Notes: generated from the letters alone by a model not told the origin. A stretch of 64,000 nt of DNA from Candidatus Limnocylindrales bacterium (GCA_035626395.1 DASPNR010000044.1:248001-312000), one strand, 5' to 3'. Shown: positions 43,959-54,294, numbered from the stretch's first letter. Program-made: numbers and translations.

Positions 43959-44912
43959 ATGAGCCTGCCGCGGATCTCGCTCGACCAGTGGGCCGTTCTG
44001 GTAGCCGTCGTGGAGGCAGGGGGTTACGCGCGCGCCGCCGAACGCCTCCACAAGACCCAATCCACCCTGACCTACGCCGTCCAGAAGATGGAAGGCCTGC
44101 TCGGGGTCAAGGTCTTCGAGATTCGCGGTCGCAAGGCGGTGCTCACCGGAGCGGGGGAAGTCCTGTACCGGCGCGGCCGCGAGCTGCTCGAGGAGGCCGG
44201 CCGGCTGGAGCGGGTCGCCGGCCACCTGGCGCAGGGATGGGAGGCGGAAATCCGTGTGGCCTGCGAGATCATCTTCCCGACGTGGCTGCTTCTGGAATGC
44301 CTGGCCACGTTCAGCGACGAGCATCCCGACACGCGCATCGAGCTTGTCGAAACGGTGCTCGGGGGAACCGAGGAGGCGCTGCTCGATCACCGCGTCGATC
44401 TCGGCATCACTTCGGCAGTGCCGGCGGGCATGGTTGGCGACCTCCTGATGACGGTCGGCTTCGTGTGTGTTGCAGCGCCGAGCCATCCGCTGCACCAGCT
44501 CGGCCGTGAGCTGACCGCGCGCGACCTGCGCGCTCACCGACATCTCGTCGTTCGTGACTCGGGAACGCAGCGCGTCCGGCGTGCAGGGTGGCTGGGAGAG
44601 CAGCGCTGGACGGTAACGGCCAAGGCCACCTCGATTCGCGCGGCCGTCATGGGACTCGGCTACGCGTGGTATCCGCAAGACAGCATTCGGGCCGAGCTCG
44701 ACTCCGGCCAGCTCGTGCGGCTGCCGTTGCGCGAAGGCCGGCAGCGGGCGGCGAATCTCTACGTCGTTCTTGCCGACCGCGAGGCAGCCGGCCCCGGCGT
44801 GCTGCGCGTGGCGGAGCTGATCCGGACCGGCGTTGCGCAGCGATGTGCGGAGGACGAGCACGCGATTTCGCGCCACGAGGGCTCGGGCACCGCCGGCGAC
44901 GACGACGGCTGA
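43959..44912 (+). CDS. LysR-family transcriptional regulator
   Basis: 317 residues. The N-terminal winged helix reads QWAVLVAVVEAGGYARAAERL followed by HKTQSTLTYAVQKMEGLLGV, the normal LysR DNA-binding layout. The periplasmic-binding-protein-like effector domain starts near residue 90 (EIRVACEIIFPTWLLLECL). It is divergent from azoR-pirin, 97 bases away, and probably regulates them; the effector is unknown. The C-terminus ends in a short acidic Asp/Gly tail. Confidence 0.9.
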   Translation: MSLPRISLDQWAVLVAVVEAGGYARAAERLHKTQSTLTYAVQKMEGLLGVKVFEIRGRKAVLTGAGEVLYRRGRELLEEAGRLERVAGHLAQGWEAEIRVACEIIFPTWLLLECLATFSDEHPDTRIELVETVLGGTEEALLDHRVDLGITSAVPAGMVGDLLMTVGFVCVAAPSHPLHQLGRELTARDLRAHRHLVVRDSGTQRVRRAGWLGEQRWTVTAKATSIRAAVMGLGYAWYPQDSIRAELDSGQLVRLPLREGRQRAANLYVVLADREAAGPGVLRVAELIRTGVAQRCAEDEHAISRHEGSGTAGDDDG

Positions 44913-45020
44913 TGGACGCGGTCGCCACCGGCGGTGCCGCGCCGGCGCGGAATCGGCCCCGCAGCGCTGCAGCACACCGCGCGGAGAAGATCTCTGGCCA
45001 TAGCCGCGGGCGAGCGATAC

Positions 45021-45722
45021 ATGCCACCGATGCGCCGTCACGACTGGACCGGATTCGCCGCACTCATCGCTCTGATCGCGGCACCCGTCCTTGCCTTCCG
45101 TTTCGGCCTGGCCGCGGCCGTCGCCGCGTTCCTGCTCGCACTGCTGCTAGCCGCACTGACACGCTACTGGAGCCTCCGGTATCCAGGCCCGATGCCGCAC
45201 CTGCTGCGTTGGACGCTTCATCTGCCGCGCGGCAACCACGCGCCCGACAAGCTCCTGCGCGTCCTGCGACCGAGGCGCGGAGAACGCATTCTCGAGGTCG
45301 GCCCCGGCGTGGGTATCCATGCCGTCAAGGTGGCCGCTGCACTGATGCCCGACGGGCGGGTGGACACCGTCGACGTGCAGCAGAAGATGCTCAACGACGT
45401 CATGCGTCGCGCCATCGCGGCGAACCTCGAGAACATCAGCGTGCGGCGCGCGAGCGCGTCCAAGCTTCCCTTCCCGGACCAGACTTTCCACGCTGCCTAT
45501 CTCATCGGCGTGCTCGGCGAGGTGAAGAATGCCGCTCGGGCCCTCCAGGAGCTGCGGCGTGTGCTCAAGCCGGGTGGACGGCTCGTCGTCGGCGAGGTCC
45601 TGTTCGATCCCGATTACATCCGCCTCTCGTCGCTGCAGGAACGCGCGCAGGAGGCCGGCTTCCGTTTCGAGAAGAAGCTCGGCGGCAGGATTTCGTACCT
45701 GGCGCGCTTCCGTGCCGCCTGA
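45021..45722 (+). CDS. class I SAM-dependent methyltransferase with N-terminal membrane segment
   Basis: 233 residues from ATG 45021. About 40 hydrophobic N-terminal residues (ALIALIAAPVLAFRFGLAAA onward) form one or two membrane helices. The methyltransferase domain follows: ERILEVGPGVGIHAVKVAAA is motif I, VDTVDVQQKML motif II, and LKPGGRLVVGEVLFDPDYI the post-motif region. A longer in-frame reading from 44934 overlaps less plausible sequence. The substrate is unknown; membrane anchoring suggests a lipid or quinone-like acceptor. It follows the LysR gene on the same strand, about 110 bases away. Confidence 0.8.
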   Translation: MPPMRRHDWTGFAALIALIAAPVLAFRFGLAAAVAAFLLALLLAALTRYWSLRYPGPMPHLLRWTLHLPRGNHAPDKLLRVLRPRRGERILEVGPGVGIHAVKVAAALMPDGRVDTVDVQQKMLNDVMRRAIAANLENISVRRASASKLPFPDQTFHAAYLIGVLGEVKNAARALQELRRVLKPGGRLVVGEVLFDPDYIRLSSLQERAQEAGFRFEKKLGGRISYLARFRAA

Positions 45723-45814
45723 CCCGGCGCGCTGCGATTCGTCGCGCTGCGTCGTTCGGATCACGCCGGGCGCCCGAGAAGACGGCGAGGCCGCCGAAAT
45801 GCCGCGCGCCGATG

Positions 45815-46306
45815 TCAGCGCACCGAGACGACCTCCCCGATCATGCGTCCACCCGGCAGCTCGACCTCGATGCCGTCGCCGCAGCGCCTGCCGATCATGG
45901 CCGAGCCGAGCGGCGACTGTGGCGTCACGACCAGCACCGCGGCGCCGCCTGCGCTGAGCTTCTCTCCAGCCCCCGCCGGCGCGATCAAGTATTGCGAAGC
46001 GGCGCCGTCCTCGTCTTCGATCGTGACGACGGCTCCCACACCGACCGGATCGCCGGCGCCGAACGGACGCGGCTTGAGCAGCGAGACGGCAGCGATTCCA
46101 TCCTGCAGCGACTCGACACGCTCGGCCAGACCGCGCGCAAGATACGCCGACTCGATCGCGCGCGTGTCCTTGGAATGCTCCTGCTTGTTCTCGGGATGAA
46201 ACGCGCCCGCCTGCACGCTCTTCTGCGCCGCAATCAGCTCCGCCAGCTGCGCCTCGAGCCTTGCGCGCAGCGCGGCAAGCAGACCGGCCTTGTCGATGGT
46301 GGTCAT
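45815..46306 (-). CDS. GreA/GreB-family transcription factor-like protein
   Basis: 163 residues, GreA-sized. An N-terminal helical region (LLAALRARLEAQLAELIAAQ and on through a Glu/Lys/Arg helix) should form the coiled coil, and the C-terminal FKBP-like domain includes VVTIEDEDG, VTPQSPLGSAMIGRRCGDGI and LPGGRMIGEVVSV, matching the SPLG-type GreA/B motif. Gre factors insert the coiled coil into RNA polymerase to rescue backtracked complexes. The coiled-coil tip differs from classical GreA, so cleavage activity is uncertain. It is convergent with the methyltransferase and distinct from a canonical greA, which is not in this window. Confidence 0.8.
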   Translation of the reverse strand: MTTIDKAGLLAALRARLEAQLAELIAAQKSVQAGAFHPENKQEHSKDTRAIESAYLARGLAERVESLQDGIAAVSLLKPRPFGAGDPVGVGAVVTIEDEDGAASQYLIAPAGAGEKLSAGGAAVLVVTPQSPLGSAMIGRRCGDGIEVELPGGRMIGEVVSVR

Positions 46307-46400
46307 CGGAGGTGCAGGGAAGGAGCGGCGGTAGCCGGTCGTGCCGGTCGCGACGCGACGCAGCGGCAGCGCCTCGTGGCGATCCCGGCCTCGCCCGTCG

Positions 46401-46892
46401 CTACGTCACCGGGCCCAGCTCGCGGTAGGCGCCGCGGAAGTACAGCAGCGGCATCGTATCGGGAGCCGTGACCTCGCCGCCAACAACCTCACCGACGAAG
46501 ATGACGTGGTCGCCGCCATCGAGGTCGTCGTACAGCTTGCACTCGAAGTGCGCGATGGTCCCGTCGATGACGGGCGCTCCGTGATCGCCCAGACGATAGG
46601 GAACGCCGCGAAGGCAGTCGTCAGGCGGAGCCGATTTGGCGAACAGGTTCGAGATGTCCTTCTGCCCTGCCGCAAGCATGTTGACGGCGAAGCTCTGGCA
46701 GATTCGCAGCTCGGAGAGCGCGTGCGCCTTCTTGTCGACGCACACCAGCAGCAGGAGAGGCTCGAGCGAGAGCCCGGTGACCGAGTTGGCGGTGAAGCCG
46801 TGCAGGCGGCCGTCGTTGCATGTGGTCACCACCGTAACGCCCGTGGCGAAGTTGCCCATGATCTTTCGGTAGGCGGCGGCGTCGATGGTCAC
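46401..46892 (-). CDS. flavin reductase-like, FMN-binding oxidoreductase
   Basis: 163 residues with the flavin-reductase split-barrel fold. MGNFATGVTVVTTCNDGRLH followed by GFTANSVTGLSLEP is the flavin-binding signature, and AVNMLAAGQKDISNLFA continues it. Such proteins supply reduced FMN or FAD to two-component monooxygenases or act alone as reductases. No oxygenase lies nearby. It precedes the tRNA-Leu gene by about 100 bases on the same strand orientation. Confidence 0.9.
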   Translation of the reverse strand: MTIDAAAYRKIMGNFATGVTVVTTCNDGRLHGFTANSVTGLSLEPLLLLVCVDKKAHALSELRICQSFAVNMLAAGQKDISNLFAKSAPPDDCLRGVPYRLGDHGAPVIDGTIAHFECKLYDDLDGGDHVIFVGEVVGGEVTAPDTMPLLYFRGAYRELGPVT

Positions 46893-46990
46893 GGGACGAC
46901 CTCCAGGCTCAGGCTGCGATGCTGGCGCGGTGGATTGTGCCGGGGCGCTCGTTCAACGGAAGTCGTGCTTCTTCTCGATTGATGAAGGCT

Positions 46991-47077
<87 letters not shown>

Positions 47078-47180
47078 TGAGGAGCGCGGAATATAGCGCA
47101 ACAAGCTGTGCCCGCAAGCGTTTTGGTACGTGACGGGCTTAGCAATGCGGTGCGCGGGTGCGTACAATCGCGCCACCGTC

Positions 47181-47792
47181 ATGGCACGCCGGCCGCGCGA
47201 GATCGTTCACGAGGAGCCCCGCTCCACGCCAGCATGGACCGCCGTCGTCCTGCTCGCATCGCTGATCGGAGTCTTTGCCGTGTTCGCCGTGTTCCTCGCC
47301 AACAACCACGCCTGGACCGACGCGCTGGTTCGGCGTCTGCCGGTGCCAGGGGTGGAGGCTTCGCTCGGGTCGGACCCGGTGCTGGCCGCGCAGATGCGAG
47401 TCGTCGATCCCCAAGCCAAGGTGCTGACGCTGGCCGATCGTTCGACCGCGGTCGTGGTCGAGGCCACCGTGATCAATGATTCGCTGATTCCGGTGCGCGG
47501 CGTGCGGCTGGCGGCCGAGGCGATCCACGAAGGGCGCAGCGTCGCACAGGCCGCCGCAAGCTGCGGAAAGAACGTGTCGGAGCGGCTGCTCAAGCGCCTG
47601 CCGCGCGACGAGGTGCGCACGCTGATGGATCTGGCTCCGTCCCAGGAGCTGGTGCTGGCGTCCGGCGAGCACGCGCGCTGCCAGGTGGCCATCTCCTCGA
47701 TTCGCGGGGAAGTCGACGAAGTCAGCTACCGGGTGGCTTCGGTGGAACCGACCGACGATCACCTTCCTGCGAATTATCGTCCCGCGGAGTGA
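47181..47792 (+). CDS. single-pass membrane protein with DUF3426-like domain
   Basis: 203 residues from ATG 47181. A basic N-terminus precedes one membrane helix (AVVLLASLIGVFAVFAVFLA), then a soluble domain with VVVEATVINDSLIPVRGVRL, paired Cys residues near SCGKNV and ARCQVAIS, and a short C-terminal tail. The VEATVIND-type strand and Cys pattern resemble DUF3426 proteins, often linked to zinc-ribbon genes. Its last 71 bases overlap tatA on the other strand. The function is unknown. Confidence 0.75.
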   Translation: MARRPREIVHEEPRSTPAWTAVVLLASLIGVFAVFAVFLANNHAWTDALVRRLPVPGVEASLGSDPVLAAQMRVVDPQAKVLTLADRSTAVVVEATVINDSLIPVRGVRLAAEAIHEGRSVAQAAASCGKNVSERLLKRLPRDEVRTLMDLAPSQELVLASGEHARCQVAISSIRGEVDEVSYRVASVEPTDDHLPANYRPAE

Positions 47793-47940
47793 CGTCGATC
47801 TCGTCGGGCTTGACGCCCTTGCGGAAGTTCTTGATTCCGCGCCCCAGCCCCTCGCCCAGCTCGGGCAGCCGCCCCGCCCCAAAGATGATCAGGACGATGA
47901 CAAGGATGATGAGGAGCTCGCTGAAGCCGAGGCCGAACAT
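47722..47940 (-). CDS. tatA: Sec-independent protein translocase subunit TatA
   Basis: 72 residues. MFGLGFSELLIILVIVLIIF is the single membrane helix, followed by GAGRLPELGEGLGRGIKNFRKG, the conserved hinge and amphipathic helix with the FG/LP motif. TatA forms the translocation pore of the twin-arginine pathway. tatB/tatC are not in the window. Its 3' end overlaps the convergent DUF3426-like gene by 71 bases. Confidence 0.92.
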   Translation of the reverse strand: MFGLGFSELLIILVIVLIIFGAGRLPELGEGLGRGIKNFRKGVKPDEIDVTPRDDNSQEGDRRSVPPKPPGS

Positions 47941-48186
47941 GGTGGGCGGACTATAGGCGAAGCGGCGGCCGGCGGCCACCGCTGAAGCTCCGTTGCGGCG
48001 GGACGGCGGCCGGGCGTACCTCGGGGCACGTCGTGCGGCGGCGATCCTCACCTGCCCTGCGCCGGCAGCCCGAAGGCCCGCTCACGACCCGCTCCAGCCC
48101 TGGGCACGGATCGCGGACGGCCCGGATCGGAAGGTGATCCCGTCGGCGTCGCTTCGGCAGTGGCGTGTTGCGAAGAGCCGGAGCGA

Positions 48187-49641
48187 CTATGGCCGCGCCT
48201 GCTGCACCGACCAGGTCAGCACGGGGAACCGGGCTGCGCGCGTCTCGTCCAGGCGCGAAAGCACCGTCTCGTGTGGCGCCTCGCGTACCTTTGCCGGCTC
48301 GGTCTCGGCTTCGCCGGCAATGCATTCCATCGCCTCGATGAAGTCGTCGAGCGTCTCGAGGCTTTCGGTTTCGGTCGGCTCGATCATCAGCGCACCGGCA
48401 ACGACCAGCGGGAAGTAGATGGTCGGCGCGTGAAAGCCGTAGTCGAGCAGGCGCTTGGCCACGTCCAGGGTTTTTACGCCCAGACGTGCCTGGATCCTGT
48501 CGGTCAGCACCACCTCGTGCATGCACGGGCGGTCGTAGGCCAGATGATAGCGGCCACGCAGTCGCGCCTTGACGTAGTTCGCCGCCAGCACGGCCGTGCG
48601 CGTCGCTTCCGTCAGGCCGTCGCCGCCGTTGGCCAGCATGTACGACCACGCGCGCACAAGGATGCCGAAGTTGCCGTAGAAGCTTCGCACCTTGCCGATC
48701 GATTGCGGCCGGTTCCATTCCCACGCCAGCCTGCCGTCGCGTTCGATCACGCGCGGGCGCGGCAGGAACGGCTCGAGATCGGCGCGCACGGCCACCGGGC
48801 CGGAGCCGGGGCCGCCCCCGCCGTGAGGCGTCGAGAAGGTCTTGTGCAGGTTGAACTGCAGGACGTCGGCGCCCATGTGCCCGGGCTTGGCCACGCCCAT
48901 GAGCGCGTTCATGTTGGCACCGTCCATGTAGATGAGGCCGCCGGCGCCGTGCACGATCTCGGCGATCTCGACGATGTCCTCCTCGAACAGACCGAGCGTG
49001 TTCGGATTGGTCACCATCAGCGCGGCCACGTCTTCGTCGATCCGGTCGCGCACGGCCTGCGCCGAGATCAGACCGCGGGCGTCGGAAGGAATGCTGACGC
49101 TGTCGTAGCCGCAAAGCGTGGCGCTGGCGGGATTGGTGCCGTGCGCGCTCTCCGGGATCAGCACCTTCTTGCGAGCGCGGCCGTGCGACTCGTGGAACGC
49201 ACGGATGATCTTCATTCCCGTGAGCTCGCCCTGCGCGCCGGCAGCCGGCTGCAAGGACACCGCCTGCAGGCCGCTGATCTCGCACAGCCACTGCTCCAGA
49301 TCGCGGATCAGCGCCAGCGCTCCCTGCACCGTCGCATCGGGCGCGTACGGATGAATGCCGGCAAACCCGGCCAGCGCGGCGGCGCGCTCGTTGGCAACCG
49401 GGTTGTACTTCATCGTGCACGAGCCGAGCGGATAGAAGTTGGTCGCCGCCGAATAGTTGAGCTGCGACAGGCGCACGTAATGGCGCACGACCTCCGGCTC
49501 GCTCACCTCCGGGAAGCCGTCCAGCTCTTCGCGCAGCAGCGAGGCGTCGAGCGGGATATCCGTTGAACCGACGGCGACATCCACGCCGCTGCGGCCGACG
49601 CTGCCCTTTTCGAAAATGGGCGGTTCGAGCTGGCGTTTCAT
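48187..49641 (-). CDS. gcvPB: glycine dehydrogenase (decarboxylating) subunit 2
   Basis: 484 residues, the C-terminal half of a split P-protein. FYPLGSCTMKYNP and HPYAPDATVQG open it, GYDSVSIPSDARGLI follows, YMDGANMNAL precedes the PLP-binding Lys in QFNLHKTFSTPHGGGGPG, and CMHEVVLT is in the C-terminal domain. With GcvPA it decarboxylates glycine and transfers the aminomethyl group to lipoyl-GcvH. It ends the gcvT-gcvH-gcvPA-gcvPB series and follows gcvPA after 67 bases. Confidence 0.97.
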   Translation of the reverse strand: MKRQLEPPIFEKGSVGRSGVDVAVGSTDIPLDASLLREELDGFPEVSEPEVVRHYVRLSQLNYSAATNFYPLGSCTMKYNPVANERAAALAGFAGIHPYAPDATVQGALALIRDLEQWLCEISGLQAVSLQPAAGAQGELTGMKIIRAFHESHGRARKKVLIPESAHGTNPASATLCGYDSVSIPSDARGLISAQAVRDRIDEDVAALMVTNPNTLGLFEEDIVEIAEIVHGAGGLIYMDGANMNALMGVAKPGHMGADVLQFNLHKTFSTPHGGGGPGSGPVAVRADLEPFLPRPRVIERDGRLAWEWNRPQSIGKVRSFYGNFGILVRAWSYMLANGGDGLTEATRTAVLAANYVKARLRGRYHLAYDRPCMHEVVLTDRIQARLGVKTLDVAKRLLDYGFHAPTIYFPLVVAGALMIEPTETESLETLDDFIEAMECIAGEAETEPAKVREAPHETVLSRLDETRAARFPVLTWSVQQARP

Positions 49642-49708
49642 CGCAACCTTCCTCGCTGCATGCGCGGCGGCCGCAGCCTGCAGGAAGCGCCGCCGTTGCT
49701 TGCGGTCT

Positions 49709-51070
49709 TCATGCAGCGGCCCTCGAGCGCAGCCGATCGATCAGGAGATCGACGTCGGAAGCGCGCGTCATCTCGGTGACGGTGACGAGCAGGCGGTTCT
49801 TGTGCTCGGGCCTGCCGGGCAGCAGCCTGGCGACCTTGACGCCGGGGATGACGCCGCCGGCCACCGCGCGATCGAAAGCCGCCTCGCAATCGGGGACCTC
49901 GATCGTGAACTCGTTGAAGAACGGCGCGCTCAGCGCCAGCGCCAGTCCGGCCTCGCGCGTCAGCCGCTCGGCCACGCGGTGCGCGGCCTGCGTGTTCTCG
50001 ATGGCCAGCTCGCGCAGGCCGCGGCGTCCGGTCAGGCTCATGTAGACGGTGACGCAGAGGGCGGCCAGGCCCTGGTTCGTGCAGATGTTCGACGTCGCCT
50101 TCTCGCGGCGGATGTGCTGCTCGCGGGTCGAAAGCGTCAGCACGTAGCCTCGCCGCCCTTCTTCATCCACGGTCTGGCCGACCAGGCGTCCCGGCATCTG
50201 GCGAAGGTGCGCGGTGCGCGTCGCGAACATTCCGAGTCCGGGGCCGCCGTAGGAGACGGGCAGGCCGAGGCTCTGGCCCTCGGCCACGGCGATGTCGGCG
50301 CCGCACTCGCCGGGCGAGCGCAGCAGCGCCAGCGCCAGCGCTTCGGTCGTCACCGAGATGCACAGCGCACCGGCTTTCCTGGCGAGAGCGCCCGCTCCGG
50401 CAAGATCGTCGATGACGCCGAAGAAGTTCGGATAGCCCACGGCGACCGCGGCGACGTCGCTGCCGCTGCCGATCGCGGCCTGGAGCGCTTCGAGGTCGGT
50501 GCGGCCGTCGGCGGCGAGCGCGATCTCGACGATCTGCCCGCGCCCGTAGCCTTCGAGGTAGGTGCGTGCGACCTCCAGGTATTCGGGATGGATGCCGGCC
50601 GAGACGAGCAGGCGCGGCCGGTTCTTGTGCACGCGCAGCGCCATCAGCAGCGCTTCAGCGAAGGCGGAGGCGCCGTCGTACATGCTGGCGTTGGCGACCT
50701 CCATGCCGGTCAGCCGTGCCACGTACGTCTGGAACTCGAACGCCGCCTGCAACGTGCCCTGACTGACCTCGGGCTGATACGGCGTGTAGGAGGTGGCGAA
50801 CTCGGAGCGGCTCATCACCAGTGAGACCGCGGCCGGCACGAAATGCCGGTAGGCGCCGGCGCCCTGGAAGCTCGGCAGCAATTCGTTCGCGTCGGCCAGC
50901 GCCTGCATGCGCTCGAGCACCTCGCGCTCGCCGAGCCCATCGGGCAACGCCAGCGCGGCCTTCGCTTTCAGCGCAGCAGGAACGGACGGGAAGAGCTCAT
51001 CGACACTGCCGATGCCGATCGTGGCCAGCATGCGTGCGATGTCGCTCGGCGTGTGAGGCAGGAACCGCAC
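49709..51070 (-). CDS. gcvPA: glycine dehydrogenase (decarboxylating) subunit 1
   Basis: 453 residues, the N-terminal half of the split P-protein. FLPHTPSDIARMLATIGIGS, FQGAGAYRHFVPAAVSLVMS, FATSYTPYQPEVSQGTLQAAFEF and YDGASAFAEALLMA are family landmarks, with EKATSNICTNQGLAAL near the C-terminus. This subunit helps build the PLP site with GcvPB. GTG 51070 follows the gcvH stop after one base, so translation is probably coupled. Confidence 0.97.
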   Translation of the reverse strand: MRFLPHTPSDIARMLATIGIGSVDELFPSVPAALKAKAALALPDGLGEREVLERMQALADANELLPSFQGAGAYRHFVPAAVSLVMSRSEFATSYTPYQPEVSQGTLQAAFEFQTYVARLTGMEVANASMYDGASAFAEALLMALRVHKNRPRLLVSAGIHPEYLEVARTYLEGYGRGQIVEIALAADGRTDLEALQAAIGSGSDVAAVAVGYPNFFGVIDDLAGAGALARKAGALCISVTTEALALALLRSPGECGADIAVAEGQSLGLPVSYGGPGLGMFATRTAHLRQMPGRLVGQTVDEEGRRGYVLTLSTREQHIRREKATSNICTNQGLAALCVTVYMSLTGRRGLRELAIENTQAAHRVAERLTREAGLALALSAPFFNEFTIEVPDCEAAFDRAVAGGVIPGVKVARLLPGRPEHKNRLLVTVTEMTRASDVDLLIDRLRSRAAA

Positions 51071-51071
51071 G

Positions 51072-51470
51072 TCAGTCGATCAGTCCGGCGACCAGCTCCT
51101 CGTAGTCCTCGGCCGACATCAGCTCCTCGAGCTCGGCCTGGCTCTTTGGCTGGATGCGCACGAGCCAGCCGTCTCCGTACGGATCCTCGTTGATGGCATT
51201 GGGGCTGTTGGGCAGCTCGTCGTTGGCCTCGATGACCACGCCGCTGATGGGCGCGTACACGTCGGATGCGGCCTTGACCGATTCGACCACGGCCATGGGC
51301 TCGTCGCGCGTCACTTCGCTTTCCTCGCCCGCCTTGGGAAGCTCGACGAAGACGATGTCCCCGAGCTGCTCCTGCGCGTAATCGGTAATCCCGACCGTGC
51401 AGGTTCCATCGGGCTCGACCCTGACCCACTCGTGCTCTTTGGTGTAGTGAAGATCGTCAGGGATCTCCAT
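51072..51470 (-). CDS. gcvH: glycine cleavage system H protein
   Basis: 132 residues. LHYTKEHEWVRVEPDGTCTV opens the fold, GDIVFVELPKAGEESEV follows, and the lipoylated Lys lies in VVESVKAASDVYAPISG at about residue 66. It shuttles the aminomethyl group between P and T proteins. Two ATGs are candidates: AAGGAG sits seven bases before ATG 51470 but only one before ATG 51476, so 51470 is preferred. Confidence 0.97.
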   Translation of the reverse strand: MEIPDDLHYTKEHEWVRVEPDGTCTVGITDYAQEQLGDIVFVELPKAGEESEVTRDEPMAVVESVKAASDVYAPISGVVIEANDELPNSPNAINEDPYGDGWLVRIQPKSQAELEELMSAEDYEELVAGLID

Positions 51471-51538
51471 CGTCATGCTCCTTGCGCGGGTTGCTCGACG
51501 CGCCTGGACTCGCGCTGCAGCCGCTCGGCCGTTCGAGG

Positions 51539-52669
<1,131 letters not shown>

Positions 52670-52734
52670 GATTGGCACCGGTGCCGGCTCTGGAATTCAC
52701 GGAATTCGACCCTGTCGGGTACGAAATCGCGATC

Positions 52735-53586
52735 TCAGGACGCGGCCCTATTCTCACACGCGATGAGCGTGTTTTGCAGCAGCATGGCCACGGTCATGGG
52801 GCCGACGCCCCCTGGAACGGGCGTGATGGCCGCGGCGCGCTCGGCTGCCGCGCCGAACTCGACGTCGCCGACGAGCTTCTTGCCGACGCGATTGATGCCG
52901 ACGTCGATCACGACGGCGCCGGGCTTGATCCAGTCTCCCTTGACGAGCTCGGGTTTGCCGACGGCGGCGATGACGATGTCGGCGCGCGCTACGTGCTCCG
53001 CAAGATCGACGGTACGGGAGTGACACAGGACGACCGTGGCGTTGCGCTCGAGCAGCAGCATCGCCACCGGCTTCCCGACCAGCACCGAGCGGCCGACGAC
53101 GACGGCAGTCTTGCCGGCCACGTCGATGCCGCAACGGTCCAGCAGCTCCATGCAGCCCACCGGCGTGCACGGCCTCAGACCCGGTCGTCCCGTCATCAAC
53201 GCGCCCTGGCTGGCCGGCGTCAGCCCGTCGACGTCCTTGCGCGGATCGATGGTGCCGATGGCGGCCTCGCTGTCGAAACCGGCCGGCAGCGGCATCTGCA
53301 CGAGAATGCCGTCGATGTCCTGGCGCCGGTTGTGGACGTCGATCACGTCGAGGAGCGTCTTCATCGACACCGTCGATGCCAGCTCCACCGACTCCGACAG
53401 CATGCCCACTTCGGCCGAAGCGCGTTGCTTGTTGCCGACGTAGACGTGCGAGGCGGGATCCTCGCCGACCAGGATCGTCACCAGCCCCGGCCGGCGCAGC
53501 CCGCGCGAGACGCGCGTCTCGATCTGGCGCGCCACGCGCGATCGCACTTCGCTCGCGCATGCCTTGCCGTCGATGATCTGCGCCAT
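52735..53586 (-). CDS. folD: bifunctional methylenetetrahydrofolate dehydrogenase/cyclohydrolase
   Basis: 283 residues. VTILVGEDPASHVYVGNKQR contains the catalytic Lys, DGILVQMPLP is the PQLPLP-type motif, and VVGRSVLVGKPVAMLLL and TPVPGGVGPMTVAMLLQNT are the NADP-binding signatures. It interconverts methylene-, methenyl- and formyl-tetrahydrofolate, using the methylene-THF made by the glycine cleavage system encoded just downstream. It is 65 bases upstream of gcvT; the short gap holds a perfect GGCACCGGTGCC palindrome but no glycine riboswitch-like structure was recognised. Confidence 0.96.
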   Translation of the reverse strand: MAQIIDGKACASEVRSRVARQIETRVSRGLRRPGLVTILVGEDPASHVYVGNKQRASAEVGMLSESVELASTVSMKTLLDVIDVHNRRQDIDGILVQMPLPAGFDSEAAIGTIDPRKDVDGLTPASQGALMTGRPGLRPCTPVGCMELLDRCGIDVAGKTAVVVGRSVLVGKPVAMLLLERNATVVLCHSRTVDLAEHVARADIVIAAVGKPELVKGDWIKPGAVVIDVGINRVGKKLVGDVEFGAAAERAAAITPVPGGVGPMTVAMLLQNTLIACENRAAS

Positions 53587-53611
53587 GCCAGGTTCCTGTG
53601 AAGAAAAGGGG

Positions 53612-54274
53612 TCAGCCGCCGAGGTGATCCATAAGACCGTCGACGAGCTCCTTGGCGGCGACTTCGGTGTAGCCCTCCGCCGTGCGCCAGCGCGGGGTCT
53701 TGGCTCCGGTCAGACGCTGCAGGCGGCTGCGCAACATGCCAGGCCCCGTCTCGTTCGCATCGAACGTGCTCGACCACAGCGTGGCGCCGGTGCGGGCATC
53801 GACCAGCGCCGCATACATGACGGCGCCGGCCGGTGTTTCGGGGCCGTGATCGGAGCCAACGCGCGCGCGCAGCTCCACCAGCGCTCCAACCAGCACCGCA
53901 TCGGCCTGTCCGGCGGCCGCCAGCTCGTTTGCCGCCTGCCGCATGCCCTTTCTCGCCACCGGCTCGACGACCTCGAATTCCGGCTTGAGGATGCGCGGAT
54001 GCCGCGCAGTCTCCTCGTAGAGGAACGCGGTGGCCAGCCGCGCCGCCTGCGCGTTCGTCGGCTTCATCTGCACGGCAGGCGGACACAGATCGCATGCGTA
54101 GCCGCCGCCCATGCCGTCGCTGTAGGCCACCGGAAGCACCGCGATCTTGCGCAGGCCCGTCTTCTCGTCCTCGCCGCTTCCCGCGCCCATCAGCGTGCAG
54201 GCCGACAGCATCGACGACAGCAGAACCATCGTGCAGGTGATCCGTATTCCGTGTTGACCCATGAGTCCCCGCAT
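53612..54274 (-). CDS. putative outer-membrane lipoprotein
   Basis: 220 residues. The N-terminus has a hydrophobic stretch ending LLSSMLSAC with a lipobox Cys near residue 24. The mature part contains KIAVLPVAYSDGMGGGYACD, ADAVLVGALVELRARVGSD and AALVDARTGATLWSSTFDANE, resembling CsgG/GNA1162-type lipoproteins with an alternating alpha/beta fold. ATG 54274 is used; ATG 54262 with GGGGAC upstream is equally possible. It lies between aspS (20 bases) and folD (25 bases). The function is not known. Confidence 0.75.
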   Translation of the reverse strand: MRGLMGQHGIRITCTMVLLSSMLSACTLMGAGSGEDEKTGLRKIAVLPVAYSDGMGGGYACDLCPPAVQMKPTNAQAARLATAFLYEETARHPRILKPEFEVVEPVARKGMRQAANELAAAGQADAVLVGALVELRARVGSDHGPETPAGAVMYAALVDARTGATLWSSTFDANETGPGMLRSRLQRLTGAKTPRWRTAEGYTEVAAKELVDGLMDHLGG

Positions 54275-54294
54275 AGTCCAGATTCGGTGCAGGC

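Noticed and set aside
52674..52685. GGCACCGGTGCC palindrome before gcvT as a glycine riboswitch part
   Set aside because: The gap is only 65 bases and lacks the tandem aptamer structure; the palindrome alone is not evidence of a riboswitch.
53604..53620. GGGGTCAG near the lipoprotein stop as a third REP-like element
   Set aside because: Only eight bases match and no palindrome arm follows; the sequence includes the lipoprotein stop codon.
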